DNA of 64,000 nt. Origin: Aphelocoma coerulescens. Taxonomy: Eukaryota; Chordata; Aves; Passeriformes; Corvidae. A program made the position numbers and the translations under genes. The DNA lies in NCBI RefSeq assembly GCF_041296385.1, contig NC_091015.1:50658345-50722344 (forward strand), given 5' to 3'. Shown here piece after piece: positions 38,531 through 51,747 of this stretch (its first letter is position 1; every line of letters begins with the position of its first letter). Below the pieces are notes generated by a model. That model was not told the origin of the DNA and did no database searches. It was given only the letters and a program-made list of their open reading frames with translations.

Positions 38531-38692
38531 ATGTCGCACGGGGCGCGAGTGATCCGCACCGGGGTGAGCAGCGGGGGCCCCGCGGCCCCGCCGCCCGTCA
38601 CCGTCGCCTCTTCCTCGGCGGGCTCGGACGCGGAGCTCATGGACGGCGGCTATTTCCGCTCCTGCGCCGGCATGCTGAAGGTGGCCCAAATG
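38531..38692 (+). CDS. CMTM7: CMTM7 coding exon 1 (N-terminal tail)
   Basis: 162 bp, 54 codons, from ATG in the context gcagccATGt to a donor gtaagg at 38693. It encodes the cytosolic N-terminal tail: MSHGARVIRTG, a Ser/Pro/Ala-rich low-complexity segment (about residues 12-33), an acidic patch (SDAELMD, residues 32-38), then YFRSCAGMLKVAQM leading into helix 1. MSHGA and LKVAQM match human CMTM7, which fixes both the start and the exon end. No in-frame ATG lies upstream before a stop. The exon is embedded in the CpG island, so long open frames on both strands here are compositional shadows. Confidence 0.95.
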
Positions 38693-41600
38693 GTAAGGGG
38701 CGAGCGGGGTGGGGGGCGCTGCCGGGGCTCCTGCTGGGGCCCTCGGAGCCCGCGGGAATCGTTCTCATCCCTGCCGGACGGGTCTTGTGGCGACGCGGCC
38801 GGAGAGCGCCGTCGGGCAGTGCGGGGGCCGCGGCTCCGTGCGGGTTTGGCCCCTCAGCTCTCGAAGCTCCCAGCAGGACGAAAAGCCCGCGTTCCTCTGG
38901 CAGAGCGGAGCGTTGCCGTCTGTCGGAAGCTGCCTTTGCGTCTTCCTAATGCAGCAATGAGCGCTTCTGACCAGACGGACGTGCGTGAGCCCAAAGCAGC
39001 AGTGTTAACTTTTTGCCATTAACAGCGATAGCACCGTGATGCGACGGCACATCGTGCTGCACTGGAACACCTCATTCCGTAGTGTGGGTAAGTTTTTAGG
39101 AGAAAACGGGGCCAAGTGCCAGTGCCCACAGCGATGTGGTAGAGGTGGGCACCACAGCTGAGGCTCCAGCTGCAGCTGGCTCCGTACCCTGTCTGTCAGA
39201 GACCTCCAGCAGTGACCCAGTGACACAGGGAGGGATGTGGGAGATGTAGGGCTGAAGTTCAAAAGCAGTCGGTGCCAGGATTTGAGCTGATGCCTTAACT
39301 CAGTGCATGAAATTCAGCTCCATGCAGATGTGGAGAGGATTAACAGATGGATAAGGTCTTTCTCATTTTTATGGCACATCATTATCTGTGGGGTGATTTG
39401 TCAGCTTAATTACAGTAGTGGCAGTGATAATGCCCAGGAAAGACAGTGAAAGACCGATACCTCCACATGTACATTTTCATCCTGCAAAACCTTGTGCCTT
39501 GGCAGCGTTTTATCCTGGAGTTGTTGCCTTCATTTTTATAAGCTCCCAATGCCTTCTTCCCCCTGCCTGTATTTGTCCAGTCATTTTTTAAAAGTTGTGT
39601 AGGTTATTGTCACCCAGATTTCTAAATTGGCATTCAAAGTTAAGATTCATTATGTTCTAAGTTGCTGACTAGTAATATCAAATCCTCATATTTTTCTGTA
39701 AAAGCTGCCCAGTTCCTTCCAGTTCATTATTAGCTGCAGGTGCCCTTAGAAATGACCCTCAGTAGCAAGAGATGAAGTTGACTGTGACTGGTCATGGGTG
39801 CCTCCACCTGCTGAGCATCTGTCCTGCACCCGTGGGACTTGGGAGTTGTCCCTCACTGTGAGTTCTGTGCAGTAGGAACACAAACAGGTGTCTGTTGCCT
39901 TCGTCTGGCTTGGGTTGTTCCCAAACCATTGACCAGACCTGGAGAATCTTTTCAGGAGACATTCTTTTGAGCATGTGTCTACATTGCAACTGAACCTGTA
40001 GCCCTAAAATAGTAGACTTGTGCTCGGCTGATGAGCTGAAAGTCTGTTTGCCTTCACCACTGTGGGAAGAAGAGTTCCTTTTATGGACTAGAAATAACTA
40101 ATCCTCTCTGCCCTCCATCCTGCTGTAGTGTCTCTACAGCTCTGGGGTGTGACTCCTAAAGCTACCACAGTATAGTTATTTGTGCCGTAATGTCAGTTTC
40201 TGGTGCACGTATTAAGTGCATGCATTCTTTACATGCTTTACATATTTTCATCTGCTGCATGTAAATCTATGTAATTTTATGTAATGCTTCACATACTTTG
40301 CATAAAGTCGTATTTTATCAATGCAGTTCAATGTAAAATTCATCCGAATTTAAGCAAGTGGCTTTCTGCAGTGACTTTAACAGAAGTTAAAATAATCTAA
40401 ATTATTTTTCCTTTGCACTCTTTCAGCTTCACCTTCTTATATTTTTCTGCTTTTCAGCTTGCCTGTAAACATGAGTAGGAGTTACCTCAGGTATTCAAAG
40501 AATTTTGGGCAAATGAACTTCTAATATCACATATCACAATAGCATCTTCTCAAATAATTCCATAAGAAAACCAAATGTTTGTGCTGTAGCATGTAGAAAT
40601 AACCACAATATGTTAGTTCTAGATTTACTCCTGCACCAAATAAAATAGGGAGAGCTAAATATTTTTACAATTCTCTTTTATCTCTTCTCAGACAGTATTT
40701 ATATCCACAGGCCCATTTGTATTAGCATTCAGTTCTCCTAGTATGAAGTGCTGGCAGTAACTTTTTGTGAAGATTTCTTTATGCTGAATCTGTAAACGTT
40801 TCTGCACTAGTGTTGATGTGGCTAGTGGCTGTAGTCTTACTGAGAAGGAGAACCATTATGCTGGCAAAGGGTAAAGATAAGGTCATTTGGGTTAGATATA
40901 TATCACACTAAATGGTGTTCTGGGCCTCTGAGCAGTTGTGGTTGTGAAGAGGAAACGTTACAAGCTTTGTCCTCTCTTTCTTCCTCAGTCCCCTTTACCA
41001 AGAAGTAGAGTGATGTGATGTGATAGAGGGCAAGAAAGAAACATTTCATCACTTACTGTAAAGTTAAGGGCTGTTTGCTGTGCTTGCAAGCTAAAAAACC
41101 CCAACAATTGTATGTAAATGTGCATGACGTAATTCTAATAGTGGACAGTAACAACATGCCATGGGAATCATAGGAAGGCAATAGAAGATAATGTTGCAGC
41201 TGCTCTGCTGTGAGACAGAAGGGCTTAAACTCAGGAATACTGAGGAGATTGTGCAGCCTGAATTGTTGCTAATTTTTTGATGTTACCAGTGCTTTCTCTT
41301 GAAATTCTGGGTGCTGTGGTGACTAGCATAGAATGAAATTAAGAAGAAAAAAGTGTTCCTTGCCTGTAAGCCTACACAAATTCCTTTACTTTTTTTGGCT
41401 AGACAATTTCTTTAACCTTGCAGAATGGTTATAGCTTTGAAAAGACGGTGTATTTTATGCATTGACTTCATGGCCTAGGGAATGGTCTATAAATATGTTG
41501 AAAATAAAATGGAGGAAAAAACATAGTTATGCAGACTCATGTATTTTGTATGGCAGTAAGACAATTTGAAAGCTGCTTTTCCATGTGTGACTGTTACTAA

Positions 41601-44600
41601 CCTTAGTTGGGGTTCTTTTCAAAATCCAGTCTGAACTGACACTCTGATTTTGACAGGAAATTACAAAGTATTTCAACATCTATCTTACTTCAGCTTGTTT
41701 ATCTTGATGTTGTTAATACAGCTTTTGCTTTTTCTTTCCTTTCCTTCTCTTTCTTTTGGTATTTGCTGTTTTGCCAACGTCTCTTAGGGATACATGCAGG
41801 ATCCCACTGTGGCCACCTTGGTTCCGTAGCACCAGTTACTAAGCAAGCGTGTGAGTGGGTGCGTATCAGTGTGCACAATACACTTAGACCAGAGAAACTG
41901 ACTTGAATGACTTGAATTTTAGCCAGCTTGCCAAAATTGACACAGATGGCACTCTAGAGCATTTTGCATGAGCTATCCTGATTTGGTTGAGGCACATTTA
42001 CTTTGTGTCCGCGCTACTGCTGGCTTGTTTCAATGTAAGCCTTTGTAGGAACCTCTTGCTTAGCTTGCCAAGTTCTCGGTAGATGGGTTCTTGGGAGTTT
42101 TTTGAGGCATCCTGTGCCATTAGGGTCAGTGGTATGAATGTGCATTTGTATTGCCATCAGGGAGGCTCAAGTGCCAGTGTTGATAGATTGAAACAAGTCT
42201 AGTGCCATTGAATTTCTCCTGGAGCCCTCACGTGCTTTTTATATTTTTACAGCTGAAGTCTGGAGGATGCGACTGATGCTGTATCGGATGAGGTCCTGCT
42301 TTCAGCACAGCCCATGTTGGACAGGGGAGCCTGTATAGGTGTCCTCCTCTCTGAGGCACTTGGTAGGAGTGATTGCATCACCTGTCCAAAGTGTCTGGTG
42401 CAGAGCTTTGCAGGCATGTGACCGATACAGACTGAAGAGAGAAAAGAAGAGTTGAGAGCTCACATGTAGGAGAGCCATCATGGCACAGCACATGCTTGTG
42501 TAGGTCTCTCAGGCTTCTCAAACTGTTCTTGGACTACTCCTTTTTCCTGGGAGGTGTGGAGTGGCCTATGGCCTTCTTTGCCTCTCTTTCACCTCCCCCA
42601 GGCTGGGCCAAACTAACTTTGTCGCAGTTCAGACTGAAGGCCATTGTTCCCACAATGACAGCACTGTTACTGTTACAGTAGCTGTCAGAGTAAGCACAGC
42701 CTCAGAATACAGGGTGTTTTAAGTGAAAACCAGTGCTGATTCTGTCAGCTCAATGCGAGCCATCAGTTTCACAAGAGAGAAAGCAAAAAAATCAAAATTG
42801 CCTTCTCAAGGCTGAAGAAAAGATTTACAAGCAATTGCAATGTAAAAAAAGGATAAACTCAATAAAAGTTGACTTAACAACATCATTTTAACTTGTTAAA
42901 AATGCTAAGGCAATAGTTAAAGCTTTTCTGTAGAGTATCTATTCAATTTCCCAAGTATGCCTTGACAAATGCAATGACATACTTGACAAGTGAATGGCCA
43001 ACAAGACAGTCTGTAATTCTGAGTAACTTTGAAGTGTGCTGAAGCCTCTCTGGGTTATTTGTATACTAACATATAGTTGTGTAATAGTATTCAAGTGAAT
43101 ATTCATTCATCTAACACTGAAGTCTAGAGAATGCTGGTAGTTCGGTTGCTGGAGCCAAGTTCCATTTCTGAATGTGCTGTATAATATCAGACAAATTTAC
43201 TGGGGAACTATATTCAGAAGAAGTTAAAATATGAAAAGAAAGCAAAATCTGTTAGTGCAAGAAAACAATTCCTAATCAAAATCATTGATGCAAGAAAAAG
43301 AAATTCACAAAAGCAAGTGCTGCTTGAAATTATTTGAGAGCTACTCAATCTTTTAACTTGATCTTGAGACTGAAATGTCTTTCTGTCCATGGAGGTGATT
43401 GAAGTAAAACATGTAATTCTCTGCAGCAGTGTGTCAGTGACATGAATTTGCCTCTATGGTAATAAAGCTGCTCAGTCAGAAGAGAAGCATTCTGGTGATA
43501 TGTAGAGGTGCTGAAATTGTAAGCCTGTGTGTGAGTCCTGTATAGACTGTGCTTTCTGGTGGATTGAAGAAAACCACCCCAAGAATGTGCAAGATAAACT
43601 ACTGGCTAAGCAATGAGACACGTTTTCTGAGGCCAAGGTCAGAGCTTTATGTTGTAGCTGCTCATTATTTTTGTTGTTCTGCTGGAAACTGCAGTAAAAG
43701 GACCTTGCTGCGCATGCTGAACAAAGAGAGAGAGAGAAAAAAATTATCTAAGTCTTAGATGGCTCCAAAGTAAGCTGGAGCACTCGAGTAAGGAATGTCC
43801 AAGCTCAGTAATTAAGCCCAGTAGGACTGGGAGGTCCTGTTATTTCCCCTCTGAGAACACCAGCGCTGGCTACCTCAGCCAGTGGTGTTTTTTCCATGCC
43901 TCTGCTCTGGGTGGCCATTTTACAATTTCTGTCCAGGTGTTTGCGTAAGAGCTGGAAGCAAACGCTGCTTTCTCTGCATGTTAACCAAGGAGCGCTTGCT
44001 GGTGGGCTGACACAGTTTTATTTGATGAGGCAAAACTTCACAAGCAACACCAGTTTAAGGAATTCTCCCCTTCTGTCCTGTCTCCATGCAGCTGTTCTCA
44101 GCTGCAGTGACGCAGATGTCCACCAGGTTACACAGTACGTGGGAACTAATGGAGCTTTACTTCAGTTCTCTGGTTTTCTTTGTCTGTAAGTGTTTTTAGG
44201 GAACAGTGCAGCCATAGAGGCTACTGTGGGCAAGAACAAGTGTCTGGCACAGAAAGGCAGGAAGTACATAAGCTTGAAGTGGTTCCATGTGTTGCAAACC
44301 ACAAGCTGAAAATGTAGTCCTTTTTCTCTTGGGCAGGGGAAGGTTTTGCAGCATCTCCTTTAATTTCTATCTCCCTCTTTCAGGAAAGAAAAGAAACTTG
44401 CAATTTTTCTGATGTTGAAACTGCTCTAAAAGGCTAAAAAAATCAACTCTAGTACATTTTGTAGAAAGGCAGTTATAGTCATTATTTAACACTAGGGTAT
44501 CTCTGCTCTGAATGTGTCAGTGAATGTTTTATTTGTTATTTATTAAAAGAGGCTTTCTGAAAGCTCAAAGTTGGAGCCATCTTTCATTGCTTATTTGGTG

Positions 44601-47600
44601 CATCCATTAGGATTCGTTGCAATACATTCATTAGCAGTCTCTGTGCATGTAGAGGTGATTCTTTCTGTAGAGGTGATTGAACAGGGGTTAGCAAATACAT
44701 TCTCTGAAATAACAAAAAAAAGGGAAATGAAGCATAGAAATTTACCGCATCACCTGAGACATCTTTAGTATGCCTGAAAGAGCAGAGTAAAGTATTGGCA
44801 GTGGTTTCCTGGCAGATTTGTTTTATGGGAAGTTAAATTTTAAAGCACCATTTAAAAATCTTAATCAGGTGCACATGGTGTCTTGTGGATAATAAGATGT
44901 AGTGAAAAACATGGATTCTTACTGCTCTGCGACTTTCTTTTAAGATGTGCAGGAGCATCAGAGTGTCCCCTGTCCTCCTTTTGTTTGGAGATGGTGTCCC
45001 TTTGAACATCCTTCTCTCCTGCCACAGAGTGACAGAAACCAGCGGATCCCTTGTTTACAAGTTCAGTCTCCATCTGCTCCAAGCCTATAAATGATAAAGA
45101 GCATCGTGCCAAGCACCCTTCACTGGGTTCCAGGACTATAGGTGCTGGAACAATTTGTTCTCACTGTGTCTCACAGTGATCCAGTAGAAGCCATCAGTGA
45201 GAGAAGCACACCTGACCCTGGGGCTCTGGTACCTGCTCGGCGTTACTGGGGTATTGTCCCCCAAAGCCAGACAGTATTTCCTTCTATGAGTAAGTGTTTC
45301 CTCCACTCCTCTCCCTGGGGAGTCCCTCTGAGGTGTTCACTCAGTCCTGTGGCTCAGCTGTCCCTTTGTGCTATTGTCACGTCATATGTGCTGTGGCCTT
45401 GTCCTCCTATTTTGTGGTGATATGTAAAGTATACAGCAGCCAGAAATTGCTACTTTCTGTATGCAGGGTTCAGACTCTGAAATTGCTGTGATTTCCTTTC
45501 ACCCACCTGTGAGCTTCCTTTTCTTTGTGTAACTGAGATTCTTAAGGGGTCATCGTGGCTGAAAGAACACCCTGCACTGTGATGATGGTCATTTGATGAA
45601 TGTAATGGCAAGGGCAGATGTGCCTGACTGGTCAAGGCTAGGTGTCTGCAGCTTTTAAAGCCAAAACAAACTTGGCTGCTCTTCCTGCAACAATAGCAGC
45701 AGCTGCAGTGCTTACGGCTTTCTCTTCTGCTCACAGCTTCCCTGAAGGAAAATGGAAGTGTGATGATGACAAAATTGAGAAGCTGCTTCAGGGGGAATTT
45801 TCTTATAATTTTTTTCTTATTATTTTTGGCAGTTTGTTGTGTTGTTTTTTTAGAAGTATCACAAGTGAGTTCAAGAAACAAGTGCTGACTGCTGGGCAAG
45901 AAGTATGCTGTTAACGTGAGATGACCAGCAGCAGCTGCAGAACTGCAGAGAGACTTGGCCTATTTTCCTCGAGTCTGTAATCATGCTCTGCAAGAGCTCT
46001 TTTCTTTCTTTGGGAAAAACACAGTCCCCACTTGCTGCTTCTCACCTGCTGGCTTGTTGAGCCTTTTGGCAATTGCTTGAGTATACAACTTCCCAGCAGA
46101 CACAGGAGAGCTGTCCCAGCCTGTTGGAGAGGCCTGCCAGTCTCCAGGTGCTCACTGAAAGCTGTCAGCTGCAACAGTGACACAGGGGAATCTCATCTAT
46201 TCTCATTTTTCTCCCTCTTTCACTGCCCTTCACTTCTCTGGCACCTTGCCAAGCATCAAGTGTTCGCATTTAGGAAAGGTTGTTCCCTGGTGTGCACAGA
46301 CCCACCCTGATCCAGCAGCCAGGTTGTGATGATGCCAGTTCATCTGGGGATTGTCATGGTGTTTTCAGGAACTCTCACCTGTGTTTTCCTGATGAAAGTC
46401 ATCATATGCCAGCACACCTAACAATGTGGACTTTGGTGATGTAAACGAGTCCTCATCTTATTCGAGGAGACCTTACTCAAGGCTCCGTTGCCATGGCTTA
46501 GCAAAGCCCTTGCTGCAGATGATAGATACGAACTTTTTAACTGCTATGTGACTGCCAGATGTCAGTGTGGTGTTCTCTGAGGCAGAGAGAGATATGGCAG
46601 GTGTCAACTGAAGATCCAAATCAGTCAAGCACTAAATGCCTCAGACAGTGAGAAGGGGTTGTGCTGTGAGCAGCATCTGTAAGAGCGAGCGATGAGCAGA
46701 TTGTTCACTGAGGGTTGGCAGGCGGAGAGATGAGACATTACTGAGCAGTTCACATGGTATCCCTGATCTCAGCAACAACTTCCAGGAAGATGAGATTGCT
46801 TTTTATTTTCTCATGCATCTAATTTGATAGGGTAACTAGAATGATTGTTGCCATGGGGCACTGGTTTTTGTGTTATAAATTCCTATCTTAGTTTTAACTG
46901 GCTCTGTGCTGCTAGATATGTATTGGATATCCAGATCATGGTGGAAACTTTGCAGCCTGTAAATATACACAATGTACCCTGGGCTTTTAGCAACCACCCA
47001 GTCTGAACCAGGCTTGGCTGGTCAGCCAACATGGGCTCCTTCTCTGTAGGCACTATTGCCATGCACAGTTGGTGGATCCATTTTTAGACAGCCATGAAAT
47101 TTATCTACAAGAGTTCTGTGGCTCTCAAGTATGGATTAAGCTCTTTCTATATTGGTTATCACTGGCAATATGGGACTGCACTGACTTTTTAAAGGGCAAA
47201 TGATACAAACAAGCCAAACAATATATCTGAGAATGGTTCGTCTCAGAGATGCCTGGTTCCTGCAAGCCGTTCATCTTCCCAGCCAACTAAAAGGAAGTAT
47301 GGCAGCTGAGGTGGGCAATCTCCTGTCCACAGGAGGACTCCCTCTCCAAAGCCAGGGTCGATGAGCTCTGTGCTGCTTTTGCAGCAACAGCCTCAAAGTG
47401 CAAAGTTCTCCAGAAATGTCTACATGCCTGAGGTGTCTCTGAACCTCCATGAGCTTCTATTTTCCTGTGCATAATTCCTGGATTCCATTCTGCCATCGAG
47501 AGCCACTCTTCTGCCGTTCCTTAAGAAGCCTCAAAACTCTTAATTTTTAGGTTCTACCAAACCCACTTTTGTTGGCCTACAGTTCTTTTCTCCTCCTGGG

Positions 47601-50600
47601 GTTTTTCTTTCTCTTGCCTCAGAAGCACCTTGTGTGTTTGAGGCAGTCATTCTCCATTGACACAAACCTACTCACACTGTGGACTGTCTTCTCCTGTCAT
47701 TCTGTCTGACTTTCGGGTTTACCAATGGAGAGAACAGTTGACATGGCTCTCCAGGATGATCTAGGTGTTGGAAGTGCTTGACTTGCAGAAGAGAGAAGTA
47801 ACAGTCACAGCTTGCTGTGCAATTTTCGGATCTGGAGAGATTTAGTTATACTAATTCCCCTCATTTTTGGTTGCTATCACCAGATACTCCAGTTTTTCTG
47901 GGGAACTCTGGAGATTCAAGTCTCTTACAATGTTTTTTTACTTCCTGTAATCTTTTGGGATGTGATTTAGAGATTCTCCCTACCATGCAAGACAGATGAT
48001 CTTCTACCGTGGCGTGAACTACAGCAGGAGCCACGTGCATATATGGTTTTTTGCAGCAATAAGGTAGTATTTTTCTAAATGGGCTTGTTTGTGGGGGACA
48101 CAGGTTCCCAACAAGCACCACAACTGGGAGGAGGGCAGAGGGCATAGGCTGAGTAATTGTATCTTTGCATCTACAGGAAAATAACACAGGTATAAAATGT
48201 ATGTGTCTCTGCTCTTACCTGAAAGAGCAGACTCATCCATAATTCAGGGTTATTGCTTGGTGGGAGAGACCACTGGAGTGGGTGGCCAGCTAGCTGTTAT
48301 GTGGGGGCTGTTGCCTGCATGGAGAATTAATTCCTTGTTAATGAATGAACAAGCTATGAGATACAGGGTTCTCCTGGCTTTGTCCACAGTAGTATTTTCA
48401 GTTGTTGCAGGTGGCACCTCTTCGAAACTTAGAGGGAAAGCAGCTGTGTTTCCCAGAGTTGGAACCTTGCTAGGGCATTTGCTGTATTAAAAATTCTGTT
48501 CCTATCCTTTGCTGCCATGCTAGCAGTCAGCTGTGACATTAATAGTGTTTTGCAGTGGGTTTTATGTGTTTGGGGAATTGTTTGTAACTTGCATTATGGC
48601 ACTTGTGCAATGCTACTCAGTTGCTGCAATAGTTTGAGTATTGTGTGTGCAGCTTTTATATAGATTGAAAAACCTTACTGATAGGGCTTTTACAGTTGGA
48701 ATGTTTTAAATTTAAGTTGATTTTGAAACAAATTGAAGAGAAGAAGAAATAAAATTAAGAGGTTGTTGTGGGTAACAAGCTTTTCTTTTTTTCACTAATT
48801 CACTGCCTGATGAGAATATAGCATATTGTTTGCCATGTAGCTATGAAGTCCTCAGCTTTCAGTAAATAACATGCAGGATTGTATGGTGCTTTCAGTGTGT
48901 GCAGGCAGCTGTGGGATTGAGGCAGGGAACTAGTTCAGCTGGCAGGGGCGGGATTGAAGTCCTGCATGCACTGTGATCAGTGGTAGGCAGGACTTAATTG
49001 CAGCTAGTCATTACGAAGAATTGCCTTTTTAATGATCATGGCTAACACCCTGCAGCAAGGGCTCTTTAATAATGTCTTTCATATGCTGGTTCTGGGATTA
49101 CCCCACACCCTTTTCTACCACTGAGGCCTGTGCCTGAGCAGATAGATAGCTTTTTATTAATAGATATAGAACACCACTTGCTTGTACTTAGGATTGTTCT
49201 CTTATCTGTGTTGTAGAGGGTCTGAATGAGATTATTTTGCCTTTTCTCACCCTCCCACCATTTTTATCTTCAATAAATAGCCTGTGGATGGTGGTGCACA
49301 CAAGAAGTGACTTATCAGAGGCCAGGCAGCCTCCTTATTTTAGCAAAGCAGCCAGACAAGAAGGAAATCTGCCCAGACGCAGGGGCTGAGAGATGATTGT
49401 GCAACCAAAGACTGACTGCTTCACAGAACCATGCACTTGCAGGCAGCTGATTTCATCTGTCTTTAATGAAGTTTCAAATGAACTTTTATCTTCTTTTCCT
49501 AGTAGGGGTTTTTCTGTTACAGCTCACATTTCCAACACTGCCCTGGAAGAAGGAAATCTCGATTACAGCAACAGTCAACATTGCTGCTTAAATTAGCTGA
49601 GCCAGTCTTGCATGAGCTGCAATTGTAACCTTGGCCTGTGCTTTGCTCATCTTTCTGTTTTGGGAAGCTGTTAAAAAATTATTTTACTCCATCCAAAAAT
49701 ATGTATTTAATAATATGTGGGTGTTGCTTCACTGTATTGAGGTGTAACATTTGGAAATGTTGTCAGCTGCAGTCAGTGGCATTTCTCCAGGGCACAGTTA
49801 TCCTGACTGGCTCCCATAGGGATGGAAAATTCCATTTACTATCTTGGCTGGTGTCACAAGCTGGAAACTCTGACTTTTTTGCGTTCAAATATAAAAAGCA
49901 TTAGCTCTTATTATATTTTTTTTTAAAAAAGGCTGTGATGAAACTGTGTGAGAGTCAGTGCTGTCCCTTGCTCCCAATCTGTAGACACAGTTTCGGTACA
50001 ATTGCTTGCATTTAAATTTGGGTAAGTTTTAAGATAGTGGAAATCAAACAGGTTTTATCAATTCTATGAATAGTTCTCAGGGTCCTCCTCTTTTCAGATT
50101 CAGGAGGAGGGACATTAAAGCAGTACAAAGGTTCATCAGTCCTCCATCAAGTACAATGGATGAAAAAGAAAAGCACTTTCGGGTATTACCAATTACCAGC
50201 AGGAAACTGGTGAACTAGAGCTGCTGCCTACAGTGTTTGTGCAGGTGTAGCACCATGCTGAATCCTGTCCTGTGACCTTTTTCCCCTGAATAGTGATAGT
50301 TTTCGGTTAGCTAATTTCAGTACATGATGCAAGAGAGTGGGCAAGATAGTTAGGAAACATTAAAAGAGGGAATTGAGGTGCATTGTCATGTATAGAGGGA
50401 AATTTGGATGGGAGAGAATGAAAGATACAAACGGGAAGAAATATGGAGTGTAATGGAGGGAAAGAAGAGGAAAGGGAATAAGGAGCAGAAAAAACAGGAA
50501 AGGAAACACTGGAGAAAAAAGTTGTCTCTTCTTATGGGATGGTATAGTAGTGGGGAAAAGCCAGGAAAAATAAATATTCTGAGAAACACAAGGATGTGGT

Positions 50601-50995
50601 CATCCATTGCGTGGCAAAGTAATTAAATGAAAAGATAACACAGCCAGGTGGATTGCACATGAGGAAGTGTATGTCACAGTATTATGGTAAAACTTTGAGA
50701 TAAGAGTTACAGTGTTTCTCTGTAACTGGGCACCTTGAGGCAATTTTGCTTCTTATTGATGTTATCTTTTCTCCTGCAGTTTGGTTGGCATTTCACATCT
50801 TATTTCTATATAGAGGAAGAAAACTATTATCCAGAGTTTAAAGTTACTTGGTGAGACAGCAGTTTCAGCCTGCCAATTCAGTACATCATCTTGGGATTTG
50901 CAAAAACCATAGTCAGTGTCTTTCTGCAATGAAGATTTTTAATACTGTTCTTTGTACTACCACAGCAGGTAGAAATCCAGATAAGGAGTAGGCCA

Positions 50996-51663
50996 TGTGA
51001 GGTGGGTTAACCCCAGCCAGCAGCCAAATACCCACCCCGCCTCTCACTCACTGCCCTCCCCTGCAAGATGGGCAGAAAATAGAAGGAAGCCAAAAAGACC
51101 CGTGGCTCAAGATAAAGACAGTTTTATAAGGAAAGCAAAAGCTGCACACACAAGCAAAGCTGTAAATTCATCCACTACTCCCCATCAACAGAAGTGTTCA
51201 AGGCCAGGCTGGATGGGGCTTTGAGCAACCTGGTCTAGTTGAAGGTGTCTCCGCCCATGGCAGGAGGTTGGGAGTAGATGGTCTTTAAGGTCCCTTCCAA
51301 CCCAAACCATTCTGTGAGTCTGTGGTTCTGTATGTAATGGTTGCTTGGGAAGAGAAATGCAATAACCTAAAATATTCCCCCTTAAACCTCCTTGTCTTGA
51401 GCTTTTATCACTGAACACAACATCATATGGACTGGAAAATCCCATTGCTTGGCTGGAGCCAGCTGTCATTGCCAGTGTCTTGCCCACTTGTGAGCCTGCT
51501 TTGGGATGAGGGGAGGGAGGAGAGAGGCAGAAAGCCCTGTTGCTGTGTGAGCACAGTTCAGCAGCAGCGGAAACACTGATACCTTATCAACATATTTTAA
51601 CCACAGGAAGCCCAGCGCCCGCGAGCTGCTGTGGAGCAGCTTGTGCCACACCCACACCAGAAC
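50996..51663 (-). mobile_element. Solo LTR resembling avian ERVL-like elements, split by a CR1
   Basis: On the + strand this reads as the reverse complement of a common avian endogenous-retrovirus LTR. Matching blocks are 'gttaaccccagcc' near the left edge, an eroded C-rich block, 'gataaagacagttttataa' (51111-51129), 'ccactactccccatcaaca' (51172-51190), 'aatggttgcttgggaag' (51336-51352), 'catcatatgg' (51421-51430), 'gtgtgagcacagttcagcagc' less one base (51545-51564) and 'cttatcaaca' (51582-51591). A CR1 tail interrupts it at 51193-51330. No internal gag, pol or env sequence is adjacent and no clear target duplication was seen, so it is a solo, decayed LTR. Family assigned from memory. Confidence 0.65.
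51193..51330 (+). mobile_element. CR1 3' tail inserted in the LTR
   Basis: About 138 bp matching the extreme 3' end of avian CR1: 'gttcaaggccaggctggatg', then 'ggtctttaaggtcccttcc', 'aacccaaaccattctgtg' and diverged 8-bp tail units (attctgtg, agtctgtg, gttctgta). It is truncated at the 5' end, as most CR1 insertions are. LTR sequence resumes on both sides, so this insertion is younger than the LTR. Confidence 0.85.
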
Positions 51664-51747
51664 ATCACCCCTGTGCAGGGGGTGGCACAGCCACAGGGGG
51701 AAAGAACATCACCCCTGTGCAGGGGGTGGCACAGCCACAGGGGGAAA
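51660..51747. repeat. Perfect 44-bp tandem duplication (2 copies)
   Basis: Bases 51660-51703 and 51704-51747 are identical: each begins gaacatcacccctgtgcagg and ends cacagccacagggggaaa. GC-rich and lying at the right edge of the LTR. Identity of the copies suggests a recent or still variable minisatellite. Confidence 0.95.

Larger units (their letters stand above)
37895..38960 (+). promoter_or_regulatory. CMTM7: CpG-island promoter of CMTM7
   Basis: GC content and CpG density rise abruptly at about 37895 in an otherwise AT-rich window, and fall away by about 38960. The island spans the region upstream of the ATG, exon 1 and the first 270 bp of intron 1. GC boxes of Sp/KLF type are visible at 37901-37917 and 38432-38444. 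No TATA box was seen, so dispersed initiation is expected. The start of transcription cannot be placed. The nearest gene on the other strand was not found, so a bidirectional role is unsupported. Confidence 0.85.

Noticed and set aside
37852..38689. Antisense open frames of 262 and 273 codons over the CpG island
   Set aside because: They are Gly/Arg/Pro/Ala-rich, mirror GC-rich DNA with few stops, and overlap the real CMTM7 exon 1. No family is recognisable.
38531..39022. 163-codon reading of CMTM7 exon 1 into the intron
   Set aside because: A consensus donor at 38693 and the match of the spliced exon 2 to the family show that sequence after 38692 is intronic.
45642..45914. 90-codon ORF with an Ala-rich start and hydrophobic middle
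   Set aside because: Looks like a small membrane protein, but has no family match, no promoter and overlaps equally long antisense frames.
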